Shown here: piece after piece, positions 41,828-50,443 of the stretch
How positions within the stretch are numbered: the stretch's first letter is position 1
Layout: each line of letters begins with the position of its first letter
Assembly: GCF_003667525.1 (NCBI RefSeq)
Contig: NZ_RCUW01000011.1
Location: forward strand, 1 to 64,000
Source: Mycetocola_B reblochoni
Lineage (GTDB): Bacteria > Actinomycetota > Actinomycetes > Actinomycetales > Microbacteriaceae
Length of the DNA: 64,000 bases
Direction of reading: 5' to 3'
The notes under the pieces: generated by a model
The model's input: the letters and a program-made list of their open reading frames with translations, nothing else
What the model was told of the DNA's origin: nothing
Databases searched by the model: none
Translations under genes and position numbers: made by a program

Positions 41828-42046
41828 AGCCTGAGGCCAGGTCGCGTCGTCCGACGCGGCTGGATCATACGGAGCAGGCCGGCAGGAAGCTGGTCCTCGG
41901 TGGTGGTTCTCCATCCGGTCGGGATGGCGTCCTTCTACTGGAGATCAGCCAAGCTGCGCGCGGGACACCGCGCGATGACCGCTTGAGTACGTACTGCCGA
42001 TCCTGCTCCTCATGCCGGGTGTTGACGCGCCCAAACATAAGGAGAT
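41828..42046 (+). ncRNA. Structured pnp leader resembling the Actino-pnp RNA motif
   Basis: About 200 untranslated bases follow a -10-like TAGCCT (about 41828). Nested helices are visible: GCTGGTC (41889-41895) with GATCAGC (41943-41949) enclosing CCATCC/GGATGG (41911-41916 and 41922-41927), then CGCGCGG/CCGCGCG (41957-41963 and 41968-41974). A conserved-looking sequence GGTCCTCGGTGGTGG and CGTCCTTCTACTGGAG recalls the Actino-pnp motif described upstream of actinobacterial pnp genes. Its presumed role is autogenous control of PNPase. The assignment is from memory of the motif, not an alignment. Confidence 0.62.
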
Positions 42047-42052
42047 GTGACC

Positions 42053-44296
42053 TTGGAAGGTCCCGAGATCAAATTCGCCGAGGCCGTTCTCGACAACGGC
42101 TCGTTCGGCAAACGAACCATCCGTTTCGAGGCGGGCCGGCTGGCCCAGCAGGCGCAGGGAGCCGTCGCGGCGTACCTGGACGAGGAGACCATGCTCCTCT
42201 CGGCCACCAGCGCCTCGAAGCACCCGAAGGACAACTTCGACTTCTTCCCCCTGACGGTCGACGTCGAGGAGCGCAGCTACGCCGCGGGCAAGATCCCCGG
42301 CTCGTTCTTCCGTCGTGAGGGCCGCCCCTCGACCGAGGCGATCCTCGTCTGCCGTCTCATCGACCGGCCGCTGCGCCCGTCCTTCGTGACCGGTCTGCGC
42401 AACGAGGTCCAGGTCGTCATCACCGTGCTGTCGATCGCTCCCGGCGAGTTCTACGACGCGCTGGCGATCAACGCCGCTTCGGCGTCGACGCAGATCTCCG
42501 GTCTGCCGTTCTCCGGCCCGATCGCCGCCGTGCGCCTGGCGCTCATCAACGGCCAGTGGGTCGCGTTCCCCACCGCCTCGCAGCTCGAGGACGCCGTCTT
42601 CGACATCGTCGTGGCCGGCCGTCTCGTCACCGACGAGAACGGCAACGAGGACATCGCCATCATGATGGTCGAGGCCGAGGCGACCGAGCACAGCTGGGAC
42701 CTCATCCAGGCCGGCGCGACCAAGCCCGATGAGGCCGTCGTCGCTCAGGGGCTGGAGGCCTCGAAGCCGTTCCTCACGCAGCTGGTCAAGGCGCAGGAGG
42801 ACCTGGCCCGTCAGGCGGCCAAGGCCGTCGCCGACTACCCGGTCTTCCTGCCCTACACCGACGAGAACCTCGCCGCCGTGAGCGAGCTCGCGCACGACGA
42901 GCTCGCCTCCGTCTACCAGATCGCCGACAAGATCGAGCGCCAGAACGCCGACGACGCCCTCAAGGACCGCGTCAAGACGGCGATCGTCGAGCGTGTCGAG
43001 GCCGGCGAGCTCGACGAGAGCGCGATCGCCCAGTTCTCCGGCGCCTACAAGGCCGTCACCAAGAGCGTCGTCCGTGGCCGCATCCTCACCGACGGCGTCC
43101 GCATCGACGGCCGCGGCCTGGCGGACATCCGTCCGCTCGACGCCGAGGTGCAGGTCATCCCGCGCGTTCACGGTTCGGCGATCTTCCAGCGCGGCGAGAC
43201 GCAGATCCTCGGCGTCACCACGCTGAACATGCTCAAGATGGAGCAGCAGATCGACTCGCTGTCGCCCGTGACGAGCAAGCGCTACCTGCACCACTACAAC
43301 TTCCCGCCCTACTCGACCGGTGAGACCGGTCGTGTCGGCAGCCCGAAGCGTCGCGAGATCGGCCACGGCTTCCTCGCCGAGCGCGCGCTCGTGCCCGTGC
43401 TGCCCAGCCGCAACGAGTTCCCCTACGCGATCCGTCAGGTCTCCGAGGCGCTCGGCTCGAACGGCTCGACCTCGATGGGCTCCGTCTGCGCCTCGACGCT
43501 GTCGCTGCTCAACGCGGGCGTGCCGCTGCGCGCACCCGTCGCCGGCATCGCGATGGGCCTCGTGTCCGACGTCGTCGACGGCCAGACGCGCTACGCCGCG
43601 CTGACCGACATCCTCGGCGCCGAGGACGCGCTCGGCGACATGGACTTCAAGGTCGCCGGCACCAGCGAGTTCGTCACCGCGATCCAGCTCGACACCAAGC
43701 TCGACGGCATCCCCGCCTCGGTCCTCGGTGCGGCGCTGACGCAGGCGAAGGAGGCCAGGACGGCGATCCTCTCCGTCCTCAACCAGGCGATCGACGCGCC
43801 CGACGAGATGGCGCCCACCGCGCCCCGCGTCATCAGCGTGCAGATCCCCGTCGACAAGATCGGCGAGCTGATCGGCCCCAAGGGCAAGACGATCAACGGC
43901 ATCCAGGACGAGACCGGTGCGGACATCTCCATCGAGGAAGACGGTACGGTCTACATCGGCGCCGTCGACGGCCCCTCGGCCGAGGCGGCCCGCGCCCAGG
44001 TCAACGCCATCGCCAACCCGACCAACCCCGAGGTCGGCGAGCAGTTCCTCGGAACGGTCGTGAAGATCGCCGCCTTCGGCGCCTTCGTCTCGCTGCTTCC
44101 CGGTAAGGACGGCCTGCTGCACATCTCCGAGGTGCGCAAGCTCGCCGGGGGCAAGCGCGTCGAGAACGTCGAGGACGTCCTCGGCGTCGGCCAGAAGGTC
44201 CTCGTCGAGATCACGAAGATCGATGACCGGGGCAAGCTCTCGCTCGCCCCCGTCATCGCGGAGGAGGGCACGGCCGAGGAGGCCGCTGCCGAGTAG
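42053..44296 (+). CDS. pnp: Polyribonucleotide nucleotidyltransferase (PNPase)
   Basis: A 747-residue phosphorolytic 3'-5' exoribonuclease of the degradosome. Order: RNase PH domain 1 (about 10-145, GRPSTEAILVCRLIDRPLRP), helical linker, RNase PH domain 2 (340-550, with TSMGSVCAST and GDMDFKVAGT for the catalytic site), KH domain (about 590-650, IGPKGKTIN) and S1 domain (665-735). The TTG at 42053 (M-EGPEIKF) is chosen because AGGAG ends eight bases upstream; an in-frame GTG at 42047 adds two residues but sits too close to that site. The C-terminus is Glu/Ala-rich. Confidence 0.95.
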   Translation: MEGPEIKFAEAVLDNGSFGKRTIRFEAGRLAQQAQGAVAAYLDEETMLLSATSASKHPKDNFDFFPLTVDVEERSYAAGKIPGSFFRREGRPSTEAILVCRLIDRPLRPSFVTGLRNEVQVVITVLSIAPGEFYDALAINAASASTQISGLPFSGPIAAVRLALINGQWVAFPTASQLEDAVFDIVVAGRLVTDENGNEDIAIMMVEAEATEHSWDLIQAGATKPDEAVVAQGLEASKPFLTQLVKAQEDLARQAAKAVADYPVFLPYTDENLAAVSELAHDELASVYQIADKIERQNADDALKDRVKTAIVERVEAGELDESAIAQFSGAYKAVTKSVVRGRILTDGVRIDGRGLADIRPLDAEVQVIPRVHGSAIFQRGETQILGVTTLNMLKMEQQIDSLSPVTSKRYLHHYNFPPYSTGETGRVGSPKRREIGHGFLAERALVPVLPSRNEFPYAIRQVSEALGSNGSTSMGSVCASTLSLLNAGVPLRAPVAGIAMGLVSDVVDGQTRYAALTDILGAEDALGDMDFKVAGTSEFVTAIQLDTKLDGIPASVLGAALTQAKEARTAILSVLNQAIDAPDEMAPTAPRVISVQIPVDKIGELIGPKGKTINGIQDETGADISIEEDGTVYIGAVDGPSAEAARAQVNAIANPTNPEVGEQFLGTVVKIAAFGAFVSLLPGKDGLLHISEVRKLAGGKRVENVEDVLGVGQKVLVEITKIDDRGKLSLAPVIAEEGTAEEAAAE

Positions 44297-44305
44297 TCCG
44301 CTTGT

Positions 44306-44352
44306 CGACGACGCCGGCGTCCCCGCACGATGCGGGGACGCCGGCGTCGTCG
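44306..44352 (+). terminator. pnp terminator, perfect 22-bp stem
   Basis: Bases 44306-44327 (beginning CGACGACGCCGGCG) pair perfectly with 44331-44352 around a 3-base CGA loop. It is the longest hairpin in the window and has no T tract. Confidence 0.88.
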
Positions 44353-44481
44353 CGTGGGAAGGTTGCGACTGCGCAACATGTCCGCCGAAATGCCGACATC
44401 GCAGGGGCGGTGAACCGTGGGCGGTGCAGTATCGTCACAGGCAGGGGCCGCCCCCATGTCGGCTCCACGGTCGGAGGCAGC

Positions 44482-45612
44482 ATGTCGTCGCGATGGGCAC
44501 GGGCGGTCGCACCGTTCACCGCCGGCGTCCCCGTGCAGGCGGAGGAGGCGGCCGCGCCGACGGATGAGGCCGCCGCGCCCGCTCGTCGCGACCCGGCGCC
44601 GCCCCGCGTTCCATCCGCCTCTTCCCCCGCCTCGTCGTCGACGCCCGGGGAGCCCGTGTCCGCCCAGGAGCTGAGCCGACCGCTCAACCCGTCCGGCGAC
44701 CGGGTGTTCCCGGTCGTGTTCGGCGGCAGCTCCTTCGGCTGGACGATCGGAGACGAGCTGGCGGGAGCGCTGCTCGACCGCTACGCCCACGAGGGCGGCA
44801 ACCTCGTCGACGTCGCCGACTCCTACGCGAGCGGCCGCAGCGAGGTGATGCTCGGCAGCTGGCTGCGTCGGCGGAACGCCGCCGGGCGCTTCCTCGTGTC
44901 CACCAAGGTGGGGCGCCATCCCGACGCGCCCGGCCTCGGACCCGTCTCGCTGGTGAGGGCCGTCGAGGCCTCCCTGACGCGGCTCGGCGTCGACCGGATC
45001 AACCAGCTCTACCTCCACGTCGATGACAGCGCGACCCGGCTCGAGGACGTCCTCGGCACGGTCGGCTGGCTGATCGACAGCGGCAAGGTCGGCTCCCTCG
45101 GCGTGACCTCCTACTCCGCCGAGCGCCTGGTCGAGGCGCGGGTTCTCGCCGGCGCCGGCTACCCCCTCATCACCTCGCTGCAGCTGCACTACAGCCTGCT
45201 CACGCGGGACGCGTTCGACGGGGACACCGGCCTGGTGGCCAGGGCGCAGGGGCTGTCGGTGCTCAGCTACTTCTCGCTGGAGAGCGGCTTCCTCAGCGGA
45301 CGGTACCGCCAGCGACAGGACCTGACCGCGTCGGTCCGCTCGACCCGCGCGGGTGCGCACCTGAACCGCAGAGGGCTCCGGGTCCTCCGCGCGCTCGACC
45401 GCGTCGCCGACGAGCACGGCGTGGCGCCGGCGACCGCCGCCCTCGCCTGGGTGCTCGGCCGCCAGGGCATCACCGGCGCGATCGTCGGCTCGAGCTCCGT
45501 GCGGCAGCTGGACGAGGCCATGGCGGCGGCCCGCCTCGAGCTGTCGCCGCGGGGCAGGGCCGCCCTCGACGTGGCCGCCTCTGGCTCGTCCGGTCGTCGA
45601 CGGCTGCCCTAA
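44482..45612 (+). CDS. Aldo/keto reductase with disordered N-terminal extension
   Basis: A 376-residue protein. Residues 1-65 are Ala/Pro/Ser-rich and probably disordered (VQAEEAAAPTDEAAAPARRD). The AKR barrel follows: VFGGSSFGWT, catalytic Asp/Tyr in VDVADSYASGRSE, Lys in LVSTKVGRHPD, His in LYLHVDD, and the cofactor end GAIVGSSSVRQLDEAM, as in the Tas/YajO-type branch. GGAGG precedes ATG 44482. A longer open frame starting at 44302 overlaps the pnp terminator and is not used. The N-terminal extension is longer than in relatives and could be trimmed if a later start is used. Confidence 0.8.
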   Translation: MSSRWARAVAPFTAGVPVQAEEAAAPTDEAAAPARRDPAPPRVPSASSPASSSTPGEPVSAQELSRPLNPSGDRVFPVVFGGSSFGWTIGDELAGALLDRYAHEGGNLVDVADSYASGRSEVMLGSWLRRRNAAGRFLVSTKVGRHPDAPGLGPVSLVRAVEASLTRLGVDRINQLYLHVDDSATRLEDVLGTVGWLIDSGKVGSLGVTSYSAERLVEARVLAGAGYPLITSLQLHYSLLTRDAFDGDTGLVARAQGLSVLSYFSLESGFLSGRYRQRQDLTASVRSTRAGAHLNRRGLRVLRALDRVADEHGVAPATAALAWVLGRQGITGAIVGSSSVRQLDEAMAAARLELSPRGRAALDVAASGSSGRRRLP

Positions 45613-45621
45613 GCTGGATCC

Positions 45622-47019
45622 GTGACCGGTGCAGTAGCTCTTCCCCTGACCGAGCCCTCCCTGCGGTTCGAGGCGTCGGGGGACGCCGTCGTCGAGAGGT
45701 CGGTCCTTGCCAACGGGCTGCGCATCCTGACCGAGCACGTTCCCGGCGCCCGCAGCGTGACCCTCGGATTCTGGGTGCCGATCGGATCGAGGGACGAGCG
45801 GACCGGTACCGACGGGGGCATCACCGCGGGCTCCACCCACTTCCTCGAGCATCTGCTGTTCAAGGGGACGAGCAACCGCAGCGCGCTCGACATCGCGATC
45901 GCCTTCGACGCCGTCGGCGGCGAGCACAACGCCGTCACCGCCAAGGAGTACACCTGCTACTACGCGAAGGTGCGCGACCTCGACGTGCCGATGGCCGTCG
46001 ACGTGATGGTGGACATGCTCGCCAACTCGCTGCTGTCCGAGGTCGAGTTCGAGACCGAGCGCGGGGTGATCCTCGACGAGCTGGCCATGGGGGAGGACGA
46101 CCCGAACACCGTCTGCGCGGAGGGGCTCTTCGCCCGGCTCTTCGCCGGCAGCGCGCTCGCACGGCCCATCGGCGGGACGAGCGCCGACATCCTCGTCGCC
46201 GCGCGCGACGCGGTGTGGGAGCACTACCGCTCCGGCTACTCGCCGCGCCAGCTGGTCGTCACCGCGGCAGGGGGTGTGAGCCACGGGCAGCTGCGCGAGC
46301 TGATCGAGGCAGCCGTCTCGTCGACGGCCTGGGCCGACGCGCCCGACGCGGCCCCCGTCTCCCGTCGTGCCACCATGCCCGAGGGGCCCGTGCGCGTCGA
46401 CGGGGGCGCCCACGCGATCGCGCGACCGATCGAGCAGTGCACCCTCATGCTCGGCCTGCCGGGGCTCGCTGTCACCGACCCGCGGCGGGCGACGCTGTCG
46501 GTGCTCAACTCGGTCCTCGGCGGGGGGATGTCCTCGCGGCTGTTCCAGGACATCAGGGAGCGCAGGGGGCTGGCGTACTCGGTGTACTCCTCCGCGCCCA
46601 GCTACTCGGACCAGGGCGCCTTCGTGCTCGCCGCATCGTGCAGCCCGGCGAACGCGGGCGAGGTCGCCGACCGTCTCTGGGAGCAGTTCCTGCTCCTGGC
46701 CGACCGCGGCGTCGACGACCAGGAGATCGCCCGGGCCTTCGGCCAGCTCTCCGGAAGCGCCGCCCTGGCGCTGGAGGACTCGGACACGCGGATGACCCGA
46801 CTGGGCAGGGCGGAGCTGATGACGGGGGAGTTCCTCGACCTCGACGCCACCCTCGCCCGGCTCGCGAAGGTCGACCGGGCTCAGCTCGCCGAGCTGGCCA
46901 CCGAGATCGCGGCGGGGACGCCCGTGCTCACCGCGGTGGGTGCGGTTGGCGACGACTTCGCACGCGACAGGGCCTGCTCCACCTCGGACCGGGCGACCAC
47001 AGGGGCGGGGCATCGATGA
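45622..47019 (+). CDS. M16-family zinc peptidase (processing-peptidase-like)
   Basis: A 465-residue single M16 peptidase chain. The inverted zinc motif HFLEH is at residues 73-77 (THFLEHLLFKGT), and the downstream glutamate lies in ERGVILDEL. The second half has GGGMSSRLFQDIRERRGLAYSVYS, the glycine-rich/arginine region that contacts substrate. It resembles the actinobacterial enzyme encoded after pnp (such as Rv2782c). TAAGCT lies six bases before the GTG start, fitting a leaderless mRNA. Its stop overlaps the next ATG by four bases. Confidence 0.9.
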   Translation: MTGAVALPLTEPSLRFEASGDAVVERSVLANGLRILTEHVPGARSVTLGFWVPIGSRDERTGTDGGITAGSTHFLEHLLFKGTSNRSALDIAIAFDAVGGEHNAVTAKEYTCYYAKVRDLDVPMAVDVMVDMLANSLLSEVEFETERGVILDELAMGEDDPNTVCAEGLFARLFAGSALARPIGGTSADILVAARDAVWEHYRSGYSPRQLVVTAAGGVSHGQLRELIEAAVSSTAWADAPDAAPVSRRATMPEGPVRVDGGAHAIARPIEQCTLMLGLPGLAVTDPRRATLSVLNSVLGGGMSSRLFQDIRERRGLAYSVYSSAPSYSDQGAFVLAASCSPANAGEVADRLWEQFLLLADRGVDDQEIARAFGQLSGSAALALEDSDTRMTRLGRAELMTGEFLDLDATLARLAKVDRAQLAELATEIAAGTPVLTAVGAVGDDFARDRACSTSDRATTGAGHR

Positions 47020-47618
47020 ACCACTACATCTACCTGGCCAGGCACGGCGAGCAGCAGGACGCCGAGCACGGGCTGTCGGACGGGCCGCTGTCGGCGAGGG
47101 GGCGCAGACAGGCCGCCCTGCTGGCTGACCGGCTGAGCGGTGTCCCCATGGATGTCGCCCACTTCTCGCCGCTGCAGCCGGCCTCGGAGACGGCGGAGGT
47201 CTTCGCCACCCGCCTCCCTGCGCTCCGCCTGGAGCCGTCGGCGCTGCTGTTCGACACGATCCCCTCCGGGCCGTCGGACGGGATGCCCCCCGCGTACGAG
47301 CCGTTCTTCGGCTCGGTCACCGAGGCGGAGATCGAGGCGGGCTCGGCGCAGATGGCCGACGCTGTGGCCGAGTACCTCGCGCCACGGCGCGGGGAGTGCC
47401 ATGAACTGCTCATCACGCACAACTCCGTGGTCAGCTGGCTGGTGCGTGAGGCACTCGGCGCGCCGGCGTGGCGGTGGATGTCGCTGACCCAGGCGCACTG
47501 CGCGTTGACGGTCATCGCGCAGCGGCCCGGACGGCCCTGGACCCTCCTCAGCTACAACGACCTCGGCCACATCCCCGTGGAGGATCGCACCGGTCTCGCC
47601 GGAGCGCTCGCGCTCTAG
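47016..47618 (+). CDS. Histidine phosphatase family protein
   Basis: A 200-residue phosphoglycerate-mutase-like phosphatase. The nucleophile motif is LARHGEQ (His10), the second catalytic His is in LLITHNSVV, and the second Arg motif is FSPLQPASETAE, where the usual S-x-x-x-R-x-x-x-T is weak (Gln/Ser in place of Arg). It is translationally coupled (ATGA) to the M16 peptidase. Substrate unknown. Confidence 0.82.
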   Translation: MNHYIYLARHGEQQDAEHGLSDGPLSARGRRQAALLADRLSGVPMDVAHFSPLQPASETAEVFATRLPALRLEPSALLFDTIPSGPSDGMPPAYEPFFGSVTEAEIEAGSAQMADAVAEYLAPRRGECHELLITHNSVVSWLVREALGAPAWRWMSLTQAHCALTVIAQRPGRPWTLLSYNDLGHIPVEDRTGLAGALAL

Positions 47619-47649
47619 AACACGCGGGCGACCAGGTAGCGTTGGGGGC

Positions 47650-48405
47650 ATGACTACGCGAGTTGCCGTCGTCGGCGCCACGGGAAAACTGGGCCGGCTC
47701 ATCACCGAGGTCGTCTCCGAGCACCCGGAGCTGACGCTGCACGCCGGGCTGGACTCGCGGAGCGCCCTCAGCGAGGTCGACGGCGCGGACATCGTCGTCG
47801 ACGTCACGACCCCGACGGTGAGCCCGCGCGTCGTCGAGCACGCCCTCTCCGCCGGAGCGCGCGTGCTCGTCGGCTCCAGCGGTTGGGGGGCGGAGCGGGT
47901 CGCCGAGCTGGAGGCGCGGGTCGCCGACAGCGGCTCCGCCGTGCTCATCGTCCCGAACTTCTCTCTCGGCTCCGTCGTTGCGACGACACTCGCCGCTCTC
48001 GCCGCGCGCCACTTCGACTCCATCGAGGTCATCGAGCGGCACCGGCAGAGCAAGGTCGACTCGCCGAGCGGCACGGCGGTGCGCACCGCGGAGCTCATGG
48101 CCGAGTCGCGACGGGGGCGCGGCCCCGTCGCCGCACCGCACGCCGACCAGCGCGCCCGCGGCGAGCTCGTCGCGGGGATCCCCGTGCACAGTCTTCGGAT
48201 GGACGGAGTGGTGGCTCAGCAGGAGGTCGTCCTCGGCGGGGAGGGCGAGCAGCTGCGCATCCTGCACGACACGGTGAGCAATGACGCGTACCGCGGCGGC
48301 GTGATCAGGGCGCTCGAGGCGCTTCCGTCGCTCCGCGGGGTCCACGTCGGGCTCGACGCGCTCCTCGGTCTGGACCGTCTCCGGCTCGCGACGTCGGGGG
48401 AGTGA
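47650..48405 (+). CDS. dapB: 4-hydroxy-tetrahydrodipicolinate reductase
   Basis: A 251-residue NAD(P)H-dependent enzyme of lysine and meso-diaminopimelate synthesis. The cofactor loop is VAVVGATGKLGRLI; DVTTPTVS follows. The catalytic segment reads IERHRQSKVDSPSGTA: the proton-donor His (131) and the Lys/Ser-Gly-Thr are present, but the second His of the usual E-x-H-H motif is Arg132. TAGCGT lies seven bases before the ATG. It works with dapA, which lies 3.4 kb downstream. Confidence 0.92.
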   Translation: MTTRVAVVGATGKLGRLITEVVSEHPELTLHAGLDSRSALSEVDGADIVVDVTTPTVSPRVVEHALSAGARVLVGSSGWGAERVAELEARVADSGSAVLIVPNFSLGSVVATTLAALAARHFDSIEVIERHRQSKVDSPSGTAVRTAELMAESRRGRGPVAAPHADQRARGELVAGIPVHSLRMDGVVAQQEVVLGGEGEQLRILHDTVSNDAYRGGVIRALEALPSLRGVHVGLDALLGLDRLRLATSGE

Positions 48406-48845
48406 TGCGCGCAAAGGTGGGGGCGGGGGTCCTCGCGGTTCTGCTCCTGGTCTACCTGGTCGTCGCGGGTCAGCGTGCCGTGATGCTCATCGCGACGGGG
48501 GAGCCGGTCGCGGTGGCGATGGGTGTGGCGCTGCTCGTGCTCCCGCTCGTCGGCGTGTGGGCGCTCGTGCGCGAGTGGCGTTTCGGCGTCCAGGCCGAGC
48601 GGCTCGGCGTTCGGCTCGAGCGGGAGGGCGCCCTGCCCGAGGAGGAGCTTCCCGTGCGCGCGAGCGGTCGTGTCGACCGTGATGCCGCTGACGGCGTGTT
48701 CCCCCGCTACCGGGCGGCCGTCGACGCACCGGGGGCGGACTGGCGCGACTGGTTCCGGCTGGCCCTGGTGTACGACGCCGCGGGCGACAGGAGGCGCGCG
48801 CGGGCCGCGGTCCGACGCGCCATCGCCGAGGAGCGTTCCGGCTGA
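48405..48845 (+). CDS. Small two-helix membrane protein with TPR-like tail
   Basis: A 146-residue protein with two N-terminal hydrophobic helices (about 5-24 and 34-56) and a soluble tail ending in WFRLALVYDAAGDRRRARAAVRRAI, which resembles one TPR helical hairpin. The ATG at 48405 overlaps the dapB stop (TGATG); a GTG three bases earlier is equally possible. Genes like this commonly follow dapB in Microbacteriaceae-type genomes (from memory). No function is assigned. Confidence 0.72.
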   Translation: MRAKVGAGVLAVLLLVYLVVAGQRAVMLIATGEPVAVAMGVALLVLPLVGVWALVREWRFGVQAERLGVRLEREGALPEEELPVRASGRVDRDAADGVFPRYRAAVDAPGADWRDWFRLALVYDAAGDRRRARAAVRRAIAEERSG

Positions 48846-48872
48846 GCGGTCGTCGCGGGCACGAGCTGCGAC

Positions 48873-49775
48873 TCAGCCGCGGCGGTCCGGCGCGGGGACG
48901 ACCCGATCGATCGCCTCGCCCGCCGTCGCGACGCTGAAGGCGAAGCCGGCCGAGACAAGCGCATCGGATGCGATGAGCTGATCGGACAGCAGGAGGTCGT
49001 CCGCCGCCTCGCCGAGCGCTGCCCTGAGCGCGAACCGGGGTGCCCGCAGCAGGTACGGCCGGTCCAGGCGTCGGGCGAGGTGGAACATGATGTCGTCGGC
49101 GCGCGCGGGCGTCGGGCCGGTGATGTTCAACGGCCCGTGGAGCGCGTCGGTGGTGACGGCGAAGGCGAGAGCGGCGACCTCGTCGTCGAGCGACACCCAC
49201 GGCCAGTGCTGGGTTCCGCGACCGAGGGGGCCCGCGACCCCCGCCTTCGTGAGGGCGATGAGCGGGCGCAGCACGGCGTCGGGGTGGACGACGACGCCGG
49301 TCCGGGCGAGGACCGTGCGCGTGGCCGAGGGAGCGCGCACCGCCTGCTCCTCCCAGCGTCGGCAGACGTCGGCGAGGAAGCCGGTGCCGGCCGTCGAGGA
49401 CTCGTCGAGCCGTTCTCCCGGACGCGAACCGTAGTAGCCGCTCGCCGAGCCGGACACGAACACGGCGGGCGGCGTGGCCGCCCTGTGCATCGCGGCGACG
49501 AGCGTGCGTGTCGCCGCGACCCTCGAGTCGAGGATGCGCCTGCGCCTGCCCGGCGTCCAGGGGATGGTCGAGATGCTCGCACCCGAGAGGTTGACGACCG
49601 CGTCGACACCGTCGAGCGCCGACGGGTCGATGGTCCCGGACGCGGGGTCCCAGCGGGGCCCGGGGCCGTCGGCGTCGCCGCGGCGGAGCAGGGAGACGCG
49701 GTGGCCGTCGGCGTGGAGGCGGGCGGACAGCGCTGTGCCGATCAGGCCGGTCCCACCGGCGATGAGGACGTGCAC
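48873..49775 (-). CDS. TIGR01777-family (YfcH/SDR39U1-like) NAD-dependent epimerase-like protein
   Basis: A 300-residue extended SDR. The Rossmann start is VLIAGGTGLIGTAL; DAVVNLSGASI, SGSASGYYGSRPGE (a Tyr in the YxxxK region) and the C-terminal DUF1731-like RLDRPYLLRAPRFALRAALGE complete the family pattern. The true substrate of this family is unknown. The GTG at 49775 lies two bases beyond the osmC stop; a co-transcribed pair. Confidence 0.85.
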   Translation of the reverse strand: MHVLIAGGTGLIGTALSARLHADGHRVSLLRRGDADGPGPRWDPASGTIDPSALDGVDAVVNLSGASISTIPWTPGRRRRILDSRVAATRTLVAAMHRAATPPAVFVSGSASGYYGSRPGERLDESSTAGTGFLADVCRRWEEQAVRAPSATRTVLARTGVVVHPDAVLRPLIALTKAGVAGPLGRGTQHWPWVSLDDEVAALAFAVTTDALHGPLNITGPTPARADDIMFHLARRLDRPYLLRAPRFALRAALGEAADDLLLSDQLIASDALVSAGFAFSVATAGEAIDRVVPAPDRRG

Positions 49776-49777
49776 GA

Positions 49778-50203
49778 TCAGGCCAGCGAGGCTTCGAGGG
49801 TGACGGTCACCCCAGCGAGGGCCACCGAGACGGGGCAGTTCTGTTTCGCCTGCTCGGCGAGCTCGGCGAAGCGTTCGGAGGTGAGTCCCGGCACGGTCGC
49901 ACTGACGAGCAGGTGGCTGCCGGTGATCCCCGTTCCCTGGCTGAAGGTGACGGCCGCGGTCGCCTGGATCGTCTCCGGAGGTGTGCCCTCGTCGCCGAGC
50001 ACCTTGGCGAACGCCATCGAGAAGCAGGCCGCGTGGGCGGCTCCGAGCAGTTCTTCTGGCGTCGAGGTCTGGCCCGTCCCCTCCGAGCGCGAGGCCCACG
50101 TCACCGGGAGCGTCAGCCCTGGGGTGCTGGCCAGTGCGACCTCGCCGTCGCCGCCGGTGAGGGTGCCGCTCCACCTCGCCGTCGCTTCGCTTGTCACGGG
50201 CAT
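49778..50203 (-). CDS. osmC: OsmC-family peroxidase
   Basis: A 141-residue thiol peroxidase of the OsmC/Ohr fold. The two redox cysteines are in AAHAACFSMAFAK and KQNCPVSVAL; TSTPEELLGAAHAAC matches OsmC rather than Ohr. It reduces organic hydroperoxides. ATG at 50203 follows GAGGGAGG. Its upstream region, shared with thyA, contains the long poly-C run, which on the coding strand of osmC is poly-G about 120 bases before the start. Confidence 0.88.
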   Translation of the reverse strand: MPVTSEATARWSGTLTGGDGEVALASTPGLTLPVTWASRSEGTGQTSTPEELLGAAHAACFSMAFAKVLGDEGTPPETIQATAAVTFSQGTGITGSHLLVSATVPGLTSERFAELAEQAKQNCPVSVALAGVTVTLEASLA

Positions 50204-50322
50204 GGTGGCCTCCCTCGGTCGAGGTGCGAGATGCACGTCGCCAGCTTAGGCGCTCGGTCCCCTGACGGCGAGGTCGCGGGCGCATCAGCGACGCGCTCCG
50301 GCGGCGCGCCGATGACCCGCTG

Positions 50323-50374
<52 letters not shown>

Positions 50375-50443
50375 CGCGGCGGGTGCGCCCGTCGCTCACT
50401 CCGCGACTGGTCGTCACCGGGCGGACCGCGTAGCATCGCTCGG

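Noticed and set aside
44302..44481. Upstream extension of the aldo/keto reductase
   Set aside because: It would begin in the pnp terminator stem, and the ATG at 44482 has a proper GGAGG site.
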